The position numbers were made by a program, and so were the translations under genes. Below, one piece after another: positions 46,970-56,399 of a stretch of 64,000 bases of DNA. Numbering within the stretch: the stretch's first letter is position 1; each line of letters opens with the position of its first letter. The stretch comes from Lactobacillaceae bacterium (GTDB lineage Bacteria > Bacillota > Bacilli > Lactobacillales > Lactobacillaceae). The notes beneath the pieces are model-generated. The model did not search any database, was not told where the DNA came from, and saw only the letters and a list, made by a program, of their open reading frames with translations. The stretch covers positions 1-64,000 of the forward strand of contig CADFHB010000003.1 of assembly GCA_902834055.1 (NCBI GenBank). The letters are read 5' to 3'.

Positions 46970-47325
46970 TGACTTTTTGGAAGAAAGTTCTAGTTGATAC
47001 GATTTTATTCATCGCCCTGGCCGGCCTGTTCACGGGAACGGGGATGATCTACGTTAGTCATGCCTGGGTGGCCTTACTAGCAGCGTTTGTTCTCGCAATC
47101 CTTAACGTGGCGGTTAAGCCGATCCTAGTGATCTTAACGTTACCGGTTAACCTACTGACCCTGGGCCTCTTTAGCATTGTTATTAATGGGGCAATGCTGG
47201 AGTTGACCTCGGCGTTAATTGGGTCGCTGTACTTCAGATTTTCTTCGTTTTGGTCGGCGATGTTGGTGGCAATTATTATGTCGATCTGCAACATGATCAT
47301 CACGAGTCACCAGTCAGATTACTAA
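46969..47325 (+). CDS. YvlD-like four-helix membrane protein
   Basis: A 118-aa protein with four membrane helices (about 7-28, 33-52, 56-80, 88-110) and the motif LNVAVKPILVILTLPVNLLTLGLFSIVINGAML, typical of the YvlD/phage-holin superfamily IV group. In B. subtilis the relatives yvlC-yvlD also pair PspC and YvlD, suggesting a joint envelope-stress function. Precise role unknown. Confidence 0.85.
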   Translation: MTFWKKVLVDTILFIALAGLFTGTGMIYVSHAWVALLAAFVLAILNVAVKPILVILTLPVNLLTLGLFSIVINGAMLELTSALIGSLYFRFSSFWSAMLVAIIMSICNMIITSHQSDY

Positions 47326-47338
47326 GGAGTGAGTTAGT

Positions 47339-48292
47339 TTGCCAAACCACGTTACTGTTAATGAATTAGTTGAAAAGGTCCGTCTGAAGGTCCTACAAGG
47401 CGACGACTACCTTGGCCGGACAATCACTACTAGTGATATTTCGCGACCGGCCCTTGAGTTTGCGGGTTACTTTAAACACTATCCCGCAATGCGGATCCAG
47501 CTTTTGGGAATTACCGAAATTTCCTTTTCAAAGGATTTGACGCATGACCAGATGACGGAGTATATGACCCGGATGTGTACCCCCCAGACGCCGTGCTTTG
47601 TGATTTCTACTAACTTGCCAATTCCCGCGGAATTAAAGACCGCGGCGGCGGATGCCCACATTCCGATCTTGGGGACCCACCTGACCTCATCACAGATCTT
47701 AAGTAACATGACTTCTTACCTGCTGGGACGGTTAGCACCACGGAAGTCCCTCCATGGGGTCCTGGTTGATATTAGTGGAGTTGGGGTTTTGATTACTGGT
47801 GATTCTGGGGTTGGTAAGAGTGAAACGGCGCTGGAATTAGTCCGGCGTGGTCACCGGTTAGTGGCTGATGACCGGGTTGAAGTGTATGCCCGGGACGAAC
47901 AGACCCTGATTGGGACCGCACCAGCAATCCTCCAACACCTGATGGAAATTCGGGGGATCGGCATCATTGACGTATCGACGCTTTATGGCACGGGGGCAAT
48001 TATGCCGGTTGATAACATCAACCTGATTGTCCACCTTGAGACCTGGACACCCGATACTAAGTTTGACCGGCTGGGCGACCGGGGTGATACCCAGACGATT
48101 CAAGGGGTCATTATTCCGAAGGTCTCGGTACCGGTTAAAACCGGGCGAAACCTTGCCATCATTATCGAGTCGGCAGCGATGAACTACCGGGCAGAAACAA
48201 TGGGCTACGACGCCACGAAGACCTTTGATGAAAACCTGAACCGGTTGATCAAACAGAACTCTGCCCGTGACAGTAAGGAGCAGGGGAAGTAA
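47339..48292 (+). CDS. hprK: HPr kinase/phosphorylase
   Basis: Phosphorylates HPr at Ser46 in response to glycolytic intermediates, driving CcpA-dependent carbon control. The 317-aa protein has an N-terminal MurF-like domain, the P-loop GDSGVGKS at 154-161 and the HprK signature LMEIRGIGIIDV. Start TTG after AAGGAG. One-base overlap with lgt. Confidence 0.96.
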   Translation: MPNHVTVNELVEKVRLKVLQGDDYLGRTITTSDISRPALEFAGYFKHYPAMRIQLLGITEISFSKDLTHDQMTEYMTRMCTPQTPCFVISTNLPIPAELKTAAADAHIPILGTHLTSSQILSNMTSYLLGRLAPRKSLHGVLVDISGVGVLITGDSGVGKSETALELVRRGHRLVADDRVEVYARDEQTLIGTAPAILQHLMEIRGIGIIDVSTLYGTGAIMPVDNINLIVHLETWTPDTKFDRLGDRGDTQTIQGVIIPKVSVPVKTGRNLAIIIESAAMNYRAETMGYDATKTFDENLNRLIKQNSARDSKEQGK

Positions 48293-49107
48293 TGGGGACA
48301 ATCGTAGGTGCCCTTAACCCGATTGCCTTCCACCTGGGGGCAATTGAAGTTCACTGGTATGGGGTCATAATTGCGACTGGCGTTGTCGTAGCGTTGATCC
48401 TCTCGGTAGCCGAAGGGAAACGGTTAGGTGTCAAGGAAGATTACTTTTACGACTACCTCCTCTGGGCGATTCCGGTGGCGATCATCTGCGCCCGACTCTA
48501 CTACGTTATCTTTCAGTGGCCTTATTACTCCCGCCACCTCGGTGAAATCATCGCCATTTGGGATGGGGGGATTGCGATTTACGGCGCCATTATCGGTGGC
48601 TTTTTAACCCTGTACTTCTTTTGCCGGGCCCGCCACTTATCGATGTGGACGATGGTGGATATCATTGCGCCCCCGTTGATAATGGCCCAGGGAATCGGTC
48701 GTTGGGGAAACTTTATGAACCAGGAGGCGTTTGGCCGGATCACCACGCGGGCGGCCCTGGTTGCCCAACACATCCCCAACTGGATTATTAACCAGATGTA
48801 CATTGGTGGCCACTACCGGGTCCCAACCTTTTTGTACGAGTCGCTATGGGATCTGGCCGGCTTTGCACTATTGATGCTTTGCCGCCACCGCCACCACCTG
48901 TTTCGGCGGGGCGAAGTTTTCCTGTCCTACGTAATCTGGTATGCGGTCGGGCGGTTCGTAATTGAAGGCATGCGGACGGATAGCCTCATGCTGGGCCCAA
49001 TTCGGGTTTCGCAACTCTTGTCGCTGGTCTTTTTAGTGGGCGCTGTGATCGTCTTGCTCGTGCGACGCCACGGTAAGACGGGTAATTGGTATTGGACAAG
49101 TAATTAG
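48292..49107 (+). CDS. lgt: Prolipoprotein diacylglyceryl transferase
   Basis: Adds diacylglycerol to the lipobox Cys of prolipoproteins in the membrane. The 271-aa protein has seven predicted helices, the essential HWYG region (EVHWYGVII), the signature GIGRWGNFMNQEAFG (about 138-152) and a C-terminal YAVGRFVIEGMRTDS. The TAATG junction implies translational coupling with hprK. Confidence 0.96.
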   Translation: MGTIVGALNPIAFHLGAIEVHWYGVIIATGVVVALILSVAEGKRLGVKEDYFYDYLLWAIPVAIICARLYYVIFQWPYYSRHLGEIIAIWDGGIAIYGAIIGGFLTLYFFCRARHLSMWTMVDIIAPPLIMAQGIGRWGNFMNQEAFGRITTRAALVAQHIPNWIINQMYIGGHYRVPTFLYESLWDLAGFALLMLCRHRHHLFRRGEVFLSYVIWYAVGRFVIEGMRTDSLMLGPIRVSQLLSLVFLVGAVIVLLVRRHGKTGNWYWTSN

Positions 49108-49130
49108 TATTGAAAATAAGGAGAATGGTT

Positions 49131-50147
49131 ATGGCAGAAAAAATTGCGGTACTAGGTGCTGGCTCGTGGGGCAGTACTCTAGCAAACATGTTGGTTGAGA
49201 ATGGACACTCGGTAATGTTGTGGGCCCGTAACCAAAAGCAAGTGGACCAGTTAAACCAAGACCACATCAACCCCGACTACATGAAGACTTTAGTTTATTC
49301 TGATAAGTTAGTGGCGACGACCGACATGAAGGCGGCCGTTACGGGGGCCAACGTTATTTTAATTGTCATCCCGACAAAGGGACTCCGCCAGGTTGCCGAC
49401 CAACTGGATAAAATTCTTGGTGAACTGGAACAGCAGCCGCTGATCATTCACGCTACTAAGGGCTTGGAACAAAATACCTACAAACGACCATCTGAGATGC
49501 TAGCAGAAGAAATTGCACCAGCCCACCGGTCAGCAATTGTTGTCTTATCCGGTCCTAGCCATGCTGAGGATGTGGCCATCAAGGATATGACGGCGGTCAC
49601 CGCTGCTTGTGAGGACCTGGAAAAGGCCAAGAAAGTTCAAAAACTCTTTAGTAATTCCTACTTCCGGGTATATACAAATGATGACGTAATCGGGGCCGAG
49701 TTTGGCGCCGCATTGAAGAACATCATCGCCATTGGTGCGGGGGCCCTACAAGGCCTGGGATACCATGATAATGCCCGGGCAGCTCTCATTACCCGGGGCC
49801 TGGCCGAAATTCGTCGCTTGGGGGTAGCCTTTGGTGCTAACCCAATGACCTTTATTGGCCTGTCCGGTGTTGGTGACCTGGTTGTTACCGCTACGAGCAA
49901 GAACTCGCGTAACTGGCGGGCCGGTTACCAGCTGGGCCAGGGCCAAAAGCTGGATGATGTGATTAAGAACATGGGAATGGTAATCGAAGGGGTCTACACG
50001 ACCAAGGCTGCTTATGAATTAAGCCGGAAACGCCAAGTAAAGATGCCAATTACCGAATCCCTTTACGAGGTTTTGTACCATGGTAAGGACATTAAGGATG
50101 CAATTTCTCAGCTAATGAGCCGGGACTTAACGTCCGAGATTGAATAA
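49131..50147 (+). CDS. gpsA: Glycerol-3-phosphate dehydrogenase [NAD(P)+]
   Basis: Makes sn-glycerol-3-phosphate from DHAP for phospholipids and lipoteichoic acid. From ATG 49131 (AAGGAG upstream) it has 338 aa; the frame is open to 49110. Motifs: VLGAGSWGSTLANML, HATKGLE, VVLSGPSHAEDVA and GAALKNIIAIGAGALQGLGYHDNARAALITRG with the catalytic Lys. Lies 24 bases after lgt. Confidence 0.96.
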   Translation: MAEKIAVLGAGSWGSTLANMLVENGHSVMLWARNQKQVDQLNQDHINPDYMKTLVYSDKLVATTDMKAAVTGANVILIVIPTKGLRQVADQLDKILGELEQQPLIIHATKGLEQNTYKRPSEMLAEEIAPAHRSAIVVLSGPSHAEDVAIKDMTAVTAACEDLEKAKKVQKLFSNSYFRVYTNDDVIGAEFGAALKNIIAIGAGALQGLGYHDNARAALITRGLAEIRRLGVAFGANPMTFIGLSGVGDLVVTATSKNSRNWRAGYQLGQGQKLDDVIKNMGMVIEGVYTTKAAYELSRKRQVKMPITESLYEVLYHGKDIKDAISQLMSRDLTSEIE

Positions 50148-50212
50148 GTATGGTAAAATGTTACCGGGTACAATCTGAGAGAAATTGAAGTAATGAAAGG
50201 ATTTTTAAGGTT

Positions 50213-51121
50213 ATGAAACGTGTTAGAAAGGCAATTATTCCTGCAGCAGGTCTGGGGACCCGTTTCCTACCAGCAACTAAGGCATTAGCCAAGGAAATGC
50301 TGCCGATTGTTGATAAGCCAACGATTCAGTTTATCGTTGAGGAAGCTCGCAAGTCAGGAATTGAAGATATTGTGGTGGTTGATGGTAAGAACAAGCGGTC
50401 AATCGAGGACCACTTTGATTCCAACCCTGAATTGGAAGATAACTTACGCTCCAAGCACAAGGATGAGATGCTGAAGTTAGTGGAAGAAACCACTGACATC
50501 AATATCTACTTTATCCGGCAGTCCCACCCACGGGGCCTGGGTGATGCCGTCTTAACGGCGCGTGATTTCATTGGTGATGAACCATTTGTCGTAATGCTTG
50601 GTGATGACCTCAACAACATCAACAACAACGGTGAACCACTAACTAAGCAGCTGATTGAAAGTTACCACCAGACGGGTGCTTCAACGCTGGCGGTAATGCG
50701 GGTTCCCCATGAAGACACGGCGAAGTACGGTGTAATTAATCCCAGCAAGGAAGTGACGCCGGGACTTTACAACGTTACCAGCTTTGTGGAAAAGCCAGCA
50801 CCAAAGAATGCGCCGAGTGACCTTGCCATCATTGGTCGCTACGTCTTTACGCCAGAAATCTTTGATGTTTTGGCCAAGACCAAACCGGGTAAGGGTAATG
50901 AAATCCAACTGACGGACGCAATTGATACCCTTAACCAGACGCAACGGGTCTTTGCACGTGAATACACTGGGGACCGTTATGACGTCGGCAATAAGTTTGG
51001 CTGGGTGAAGACCAACATTGAGTATGGTCTGAAGCACCCCCAAGTCAAAGATGAACTTCGTGAATACATCAAGGACTTGGGTGCTAAGCTAGCAGCCGAG
51101 GATAAGGGCAATAAGAAGTAG
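50213..51121 (+). CDS. galU: UTP-glucose-1-phosphate uridylyltransferase
   Basis: Forms UDP-glucose from glucose-1-phosphate. The 302-aa protein begins [33 protein letters not shown], with FVVMLGDDL and VEKPAP following. Upstream gpsA, downstream trxB and pgm: pgm supplies glucose-1-phosphate and galE (24096) uses UDP-glucose, so the window holds the whole route from glucose-6-phosphate to UDP-galactose. Confidence 0.96.
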   Translation: MKRVRKAIIPAAGLGTRFLPATKALAKEMLPIVDKPTIQFIVEEARKSGIEDIVVVDGKNKRSIEDHFDSNPELEDNLRSKHKDEMLKLVEETTDINIYFIRQSHPRGLGDAVLTARDFIGDEPFVVMLGDDLNNINNNGEPLTKQLIESYHQTGASTLAVMRVPHEDTAKYGVINPSKEVTPGLYNVTSFVEKPAPKNAPSDLAIIGRYVFTPEIFDVLAKTKPGKGNEIQLTDAIDTLNQTQRVFAREYTGDRYDVGNKFGWVKTNIEYGLKHPQVKDELREYIKDLGAKLAAEDKGNKK

Positions 51122-51133
51122 TTTTTAGATCCC

Positions 51134-51182
51134 AAATAAAGGAAGTGCGACAGGATTAACCTGTTACACTTCCTTATTTTTT
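51134..51182 (+). terminator. Terminator of galU
   Basis: Long stem: AAATAAAGGAAGTG and CAGG on the left pair with CCTG and CACTTCCTTATTTT on the right. Confidence 0.85.
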
Positions 51183-51259
51183 GTAAGCAAAAAGCTAGAC
51201 AAGTGGTCCCTACTTGGTTAAGATAATGAATAATTAATAGTGTTGAGGAGGAATGTGAA

Positions 51260-52192
51260 ATGGCTGATGAGAAGAAATATGATGTAATTATCATCGGTGC
51301 TGGTCCCGGTGGGATGACCACCGCTTTGTATGCATCCCGGGCGAACCTTAAGGTAGTAATGCTTGATCGTGGGGCCTACGGTGGCAACCTTAATAACACC
51401 GCGTCAATTGTGAACTATTCCGGCTTTAAGGATGTCCAAGGCCCGGAACTGGCTGAAAAAATGTATCAAGGGGCGACCCAGTTTGGGGCTGAATACGCCT
51501 ACGGAACAGTTACCAGTGTTACGGTTGATGGCCAGTTGAAGAAGGTAACGACTGACATGGGCGATACCTTTGTTGCACCGGTAATGGTGGTCGCTACCGG
51601 TTCTGACCACCGTAAGCTTGGGGTGCCCGGTGAAGAAGAATTTAGCGGCCGGGGGGTTTCCTACTGTGCGGTCTGCGACGGGGCCTTTTTTAAAGACAAG
51701 CACCTGGTAGTGGTTGGCGGCGGTGATTCCGCGGTGGAAGAGGGACTATACCTCACCCAGCTTGCGGCGAAGGTAACGGTTTTAGTTCGGCGCGATGAAT
51801 TACGGGCCCAGCCAATGCTCCAAGATGAGGCGGTCAAGAATGCTAAGATGGAATTTGTTTATAACACCAGTGTGACTGAAATCGTGGGTGATGATGTTAA
51901 GGTTACCGGTGTTAAGACGCATAATAATAAGACCGGTGCAGATGGCGAATTGGCCGCTGACGGGGTCTTTATCTATGTCGGTAACGTACCGTTAACCAAG
52001 CCATTTACAGACCTGGGGATCTTGGATGACCAGGGATGGGTCAAGACGGATACGCTCATGAAGACCAGTGTTCCGGGAATCTTTGCGATCGGTGACGTTC
52101 GTGAGACACCACTGCGGCAGATTGCTACTGCCGTGGGTGATGGTGCCATCGCTGGCCAGCAGGTTTACCAATACATTAAGGGATTAAAATAG
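51260..52192 (+). CDS. trxB: Thioredoxin reductase
   Basis: An NADPH-FAD flavoenzyme that reduces thioredoxin and probably NrdH. The 310-aa protein has the FAD-binding VIIIGAGPGGMTTALYA, the redox-active CAVC at Cys136/139, the NADPH-binding VVVGGGDSAVEEGLYL and the C-terminal GIFAIGDVRETPLRQIATAVGDG. Single gene flanked by terminators. Confidence 0.96.
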   Translation: MADEKKYDVIIIGAGPGGMTTALYASRANLKVVMLDRGAYGGNLNNTASIVNYSGFKDVQGPELAEKMYQGATQFGAEYAYGTVTSVTVDGQLKKVTTDMGDTFVAPVMVVATGSDHRKLGVPGEEEFSGRGVSYCAVCDGAFFKDKHLVVVGGGDSAVEEGLYLTQLAAKVTVLVRRDELRAQPMLQDEAVKNAKMEFVYNTSVTEIVGDDVKVTGVKTHNNKTGADGELAADGVFIYVGNVPLTKPFTDLGILDDQGWVKTDTLMKTSVPGIFAIGDVRETPLRQIATAVGDGAIAGQQVYQYIKGLK

Positions 52193-52195
52193 TTT

Positions 52196-52252
52196 AAAGG
52201 AGTCGGGAAGGTGACCAAACGCTGCTTGATCACCTTCCCGACTCCTTTTTCT
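52196..52252 (+). terminator. Terminator of trxB
   Basis: A near-perfect 19-bp stem (52196-52214 with 52230-52248) followed by T. Confidence 0.9.
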
Positions 52253-52347
52253 TAGTAAAAGTTTAGTAAAATGATTAGTAAAGATACGCAGGGCAGGTGA
52301 GATGCGGTATACTGATAACAGATTATAGAAGTAAAGGAGACTTTATT

Positions 52348-54075
52348 GTGAGCTGGAAAGACACCTACCAAGTATGGAAAGAGCGGACCAACCTCGATCC
52401 TAAGCTTAAGCAAGAATTAGACGCAATGAGCGATGACAAGGAGATCGAGGACGCCTTTTATGGCCCACTATCATTCGGGACTGCTGGAATGCGGGGACTG
52501 ATGGGTCCTGGTATCAACCGGATGAACGTTTACACGGTGCGTCAAGCAACGGAAGGTTTGGCAACCTTAATGGAGTCACTCGGCGATGAAGTTAAACAAC
52601 GGGGGGTGGCGATCGGCTATGATTCCCGGCACAACTCTTACCGGTTTGCCCATGATTCTGCCCGGGTCCTCGGTGCCCATGGAATTAAGGTCTACATCTA
52701 TGATAATGTTCGGCCAACGCCGGAACTGTCATTTGCCGTTCGCCACAATAAGACCTATGCCGGCATCATGATTACCGCAAGTCACAACCCAATGGAATAT
52801 AACGGCTACAAGATTTACGGTGAAGATGGTGGGCAGATGCCACCAAAGGAATCCGACATGATGACTGGTTACATTCGCAAGATTGCGGACCTCTTTGACA
52901 TCCAATTGGCGGATGAACAGGAAATGCTTAATAGTGGCCTGGAAACCGTCATGGGTGAGGATGTTGACCACGCCTACTTGCAACATGCCAAGGAAGTTAC
53001 GGTTAACCCCGACTTAGCCAAGGAGTATGGTAAGGACATGAAGTTCGTCTTTACGCCGTTGTGTGGGACCGGCCGGATGCTTGGTGAACGGGCCCTCCGC
53101 CAAGCCGGCTTCACTAACTTCACCATCGAACCAACGGAAGCCCAGCCGAATGGTGACTTCCCAGGACTGAAGCACCCGAACCCTGAATTCCCCGAAGCGT
53201 TTGTCCGCTCCATCAAATTGGGGAAGCAGATTGATGCCGATGTCTTGATTGCAACTGACCCCGACGCTGACCGGTTAGGGTGTGCCGTTCGTCAACCAAA
53301 TGGTGAGTACCAATTACTGACCGGTAACCAGATTGCCTCAATCATGCTGGCCTACATCTTGGAAGCCCACAAGCAAGCGGGGACGTTGCCGAAGAACGCG
53401 GCCGCTGTTAAGTCAATTGTTTCCACTAATTTTGCGGCCAAGATTGCGCAGAGCTACGGCGTTGCGATGGTCAATGTCTTAACCGGCTTCAAGTGGATCG
53501 CCGACCAGATCCACCAGTACGAGACTGGTCAGGTTGACCACACCTTCATGTTTGGTTTTGAGGAAAGTTATGGCTACCTGATTAAGCCATTCGTTCGTGA
53601 TAAGGATGCCATTCAATCACTGACCCTGTTGGCAGAAGTAGCGGCATACTATCGGAGCCGGAACATGACCCTTTATGATGGTTTGCAAGAACTATTTAAG
53701 AAGTATGGTTACTTCCGTGAAAAGACGATTGCTAACACCTATGCCGGGGTTGATGGCCCCGCCAAAATTAAGGGCTTAATGAAGAAATTCCGCGAAGAAG
53801 CACCCGCAGACTTTGCCGGCCACCGGGTAGTTGCGACCGAGGACTTTGCTAAGGGGACCAAGACGACGGCTGATGGTCAAGTTAGTGAACTGGGTATTCC
53901 TGAATCAAACGTTCTGCGGTACCTGCTCGATGACGAAACCTGGATTGCCATCCGGCCATCCGGGACGGAACCAAAGTTGAAGTTCTACATCGGGACCAGC
54001 GATGACTCCCTCGACAAGGCGAATGCCAAGTTAGCCGAATTTGAGAAGGCCCTCCAGGCATTTGCTGAAGAATAA
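52348..54075 (+). CDS. pgm: Phosphoglucomutase / phosphomannomutase (alpha-PGM)
   Basis: Interconverts glucose-1- and glucose-6-phosphate. From GTG 52348 (AAAGGAG upstream) it has 575 aa; the frame is open to 52297. It shows the phosphoserine loop TASHNPMEYNGYK (about 145-157), the Mg-binding DPDADRLG, the sugar-binding GFEESYGYL and the phosphate-binding RPSGTEPKLKFYI. Supplies glucose-1-phosphate to GalU. Confidence 0.94.
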   Translation: MSWKDTYQVWKERTNLDPKLKQELDAMSDDKEIEDAFYGPLSFGTAGMRGLMGPGINRMNVYTVRQATEGLATLMESLGDEVKQRGVAIGYDSRHNSYRFAHDSARVLGAHGIKVYIYDNVRPTPELSFAVRHNKTYAGIMITASHNPMEYNGYKIYGEDGGQMPPKESDMMTGYIRKIADLFDIQLADEQEMLNSGLETVMGEDVDHAYLQHAKEVTVNPDLAKEYGKDMKFVFTPLCGTGRMLGERALRQAGFTNFTIEPTEAQPNGDFPGLKHPNPEFPEAFVRSIKLGKQIDADVLIATDPDADRLGCAVRQPNGEYQLLTGNQIASIMLAYILEAHKQAGTLPKNAAAVKSIVSTNFAAKIAQSYGVAMVNVLTGFKWIADQIHQYETGQVDHTFMFGFEESYGYLIKPFVRDKDAIQSLTLLAEVAAYYRSRNMTLYDGLQELFKKYGYFREKTIANTYAGVDGPAKIKGLMKKFREEAPADFAGHRVVATEDFAKGTKTTADGQVSELGIPESNVLRYLLDDETWIAIRPSGTEPKLKFYIGTSDDSLDKANAKLAEFEKALQAFAEE

Positions 54076-54145
54076 AAGCATCCGCGAGTAGCTCCCAACT
54101 CCCGGACGAAAAAGTAACTGGGCGGTCACTTTCCGATTGGCCTGG

Positions 54146-54215
54146 TGCGGTGCACAATATAGAAAGCCTCTAGTATTCAGCTTTTTTGAATGCTGGGGGC
54201 TTTTCGTGGTTAGTA
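54146..54215. repeat. Intergenic hairpin repeat, degenerate copy C
   Basis: Between pgm and uvrB: GTGCACAATATAG, then a stem AAAGCCTCTAGTATTCAG / TTGAATGCTGGGGGCTTTT (about 54163-54204) around GCTTTTTT, then CGTG. The order of blocks follows copies A, B and D, but identity is lower and the flanking parts are not recognisable. It probably also terminates pgm. Confidence 0.5.
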
Positions 54216-54239
54216 GGGGGCATCGTCCAGATTAATAGA

Positions 54240-54253
54240 CGAATGCATGTTTG
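54240..54253. promoter_or_regulatory. LexA (SOS) box upstream of uvrB
   Basis: CGAATGCATGTTTG matches the Firmicutes LexA consensus CGAACRNRYGTTYC at 12 of 14 positions, within the probable uvrB promoter (TAGACG about 54236-54241, TAAACT about 54259-54264). Confidence 0.7.
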
Positions 54254-54337
54254 CATGATAAACTAAAATGTGTGAAAAATGGCGCCACGAACGGTGTTGG
54301 CCGCTATTAAGAATTAATAATTAGGGAGGAACGACAC

Positions 54338-56383
54338 GTGATTTATCGGCAGCCAGATAAGAAATTTGACCTCGTTTCAGACTACCAGCCAACGGGAGAC
54401 CAACCCGCTGCGATTGACCAACTAACCGCCGGGATTAAGGCCGGTGATAAGGCACAGATCCTACTGGGGGCCACCGGGACGGGTAAGACCTTTACCATCT
54501 CTAACGTAATCGCTAACGTCAATAAACCGACATTAATCTTGTCACACAACAAGACGTTGGCCGGCCAGCTTTATGGTGAAATGAAGAAGTTCTTCCCCCA
54601 TAACGCGGTCGAATACTTTGTTTCTTACTATGATTACTACCAACCCGAAGCCTATGTTCCGTCCAGCGATACCTATATTGAAAAGGATGCGTCCATTAAT
54701 GACGAAATCGATAAACTCCGTCATGCTGCTACGACGTCCCTGCTGGAAAGAAATGATGCAATTGTCGTGGCCTCCGTTTCCAGCATCTTTGGTTTGGGGG
54801 ACCCACGGGAATACCAAAACTCAGTTATCTCCTTGCACGTTGGCCAGCAGATTGAACGTGACCAGTTATTGCGTGACCTGGTAAACGTTCAATTTGACCG
54901 AAATGACATTGACTTTCAGCGGGGCCGTTTCCGGGTACATGGCGACGTGGTCGAAATTTTCCCGGCATCCCGGGATGAGCGAGCCCTACGGATTGAATTT
55001 TTCGGCGATGAAATTGATCGAATTCGGGAGGTCGATGCACTAACCGGGGAGGTCCTGGGCGACAGTGACCGGGTTTCTATCTTCCCGGCGACCCACTTCA
55101 TGACCAGTGATGAGGTGATGGACCGGGCCTTACCCCAAATTGAACGTGATATGAAGAAGCAGGTTAAGAAGTTTACCGCTGAGGGGAAACTCTTGGAAGC
55201 GGAACGTCTCCAACAGCGGACCACCTATGACATTGAAATGATGCGGGAGATGGGTTACACCAACGGGATTGAAAATTACTCGCGGTACATGGATGGTCGC
55301 CAACCGGGTGAGCCACCGTTTACCCTGTTGGATTTCTTCCCCAAGGACTTCTTACTGGTGGTGGACGAATCCCACCAGACGATGCCTCAAGTGCGGGGGA
55401 TGTACAACGGGGACCGGGCACGGAAGCAAATGCTGATTGACTACGGTTTCCGCCTCCCCAGTGCGCTTGATAACCGCCCCCTCAAGCTCGGTGAGTTTGA
55501 GCAGCGGGTTAACCAGGTGGTCTATATGTCGGCCACGCCGGGACCATATGAACTCAACCAGACTGACCACATTGCTCAGCAGATTATTCGGCCAACCGGC
55601 CTTTTGGACCCGACGATTGAAGTACGGCCGGTTATGGGCCAGATTGACGATCTGGTCAGTGAAATTAATAAGCGGGTCGAACGGCACGAACGGGTCTTTG
55701 TAACGACGCTAACAAAGAAGATGTCGGAAGACTTAACCGACTACCTCAAGGACCTGGGGCTCAAAGTGAAGTACCTGCACAGCGACATTAAGACCCTCGA
55801 ACGGACCCAAATTATCCGGGATCTTCGTTTAGGCAAATTTGATGTCTTAGTCGGGATCAACCTCTTGCGGGAAGGACTTGACGTGCCGGAAGTCTCCCTG
55901 GTGGCAATTTTGGATGCCGACAAGGAAGGTTTCCTGCGTAATGAACGATCACTGATTCAGACGATTGGACGGGCCGCACGGAATGAACACGGGGCAGTAA
56001 TTATGTATGCCGACACGGTTACCGAGTCGATGCAAAAGGCGATTGACGAGACCAAGCGGCGGCGCTCAATTCAGATGAAGTATAACCAGGACCACCACAT
56101 CACGCCACACACGATTGTTAAACCAATTCAAGAAGCTATTTCGGCAACGAAGAAGACAGCCGATACCGGTGAAAAAGAAGATAGCAGTGAGTTTACTACT
56201 AGGGACTTTATGAAGCTCTCGAAGGACGCTCAGGCGAAGATGGTGGCCGAATTAACCGCGCAGATGCAGGCGGCGGCTAAGCGGCTCGACTTCGAGCAAG
56301 CGGCCACGCTACGTGATACAGTAATGGAATTAAAAGCCCAGATGACGGGGAAGAAGACCAAATCCGGGCGGAAAGTAAAGTAA
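54338..56383 (+). CDS. uvrB: Excinuclease ABC subunit B
   Basis: The damage-verifying helicase-like subunit of nucleotide excision repair. The 681-aa protein has [17 protein letters not shown] (Walker A, about 44), the beta-hairpin region [49 protein letters not shown], and a C-terminal UvrB/C motif ([18 protein letters not shown]). Start GTG after AGGGAGG. Heads the uvrBA operon behind a LexA box. Confidence 0.97.
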   Translation: MIYRQPDKKFDLVSDYQPTGDQPAAIDQLTAGIKAGDKAQILLGATGTGKTFTISNVIANVNKPTLILSHNKTLAGQLYGEMKKFFPHNAVEYFVSYYDYYQPEAYVPSSDTYIEKDASINDEIDKLRHAATTSLLERNDAIVVASVSSIFGLGDPREYQNSVISLHVGQQIERDQLLRDLVNVQFDRNDIDFQRGRFRVHGDVVEIFPASRDERALRIEFFGDEIDRIREVDALTGEVLGDSDRVSIFPATHFMTSDEVMDRALPQIERDMKKQVKKFTAEGKLLEAERLQQRTTYDIEMMREMGYTNGIENYSRYMDGRQPGEPPFTLLDFFPKDFLLVVDESHQTMPQVRGMYNGDRARKQMLIDYGFRLPSALDNRPLKLGEFEQRVNQVVYMSATPGPYELNQTDHIAQQIIRPTGLLDPTIEVRPVMGQIDDLVSEINKRVERHERVFVTTLTKKMSEDLTDYLKDLGLKVKYLHSDIKTLERTQIIRDLRLGKFDVLVGINLLREGLDVPEVSLVAILDADKEGFLRNERSLIQTIGRAARNEHGAVIMYADTVTESMQKAIDETKRRRSIQMKYNQDHHITPHTIVKPIQEAISATKKTADTGEKEDSSEFTTRDFMKLSKDAQAKMVAELTAQMQAAAKRLDFEQAATLRDTVMELKAQMTGKKTKSGRKVK

Positions 56384-56399
56384 AGGGGGATGCAGCTTT

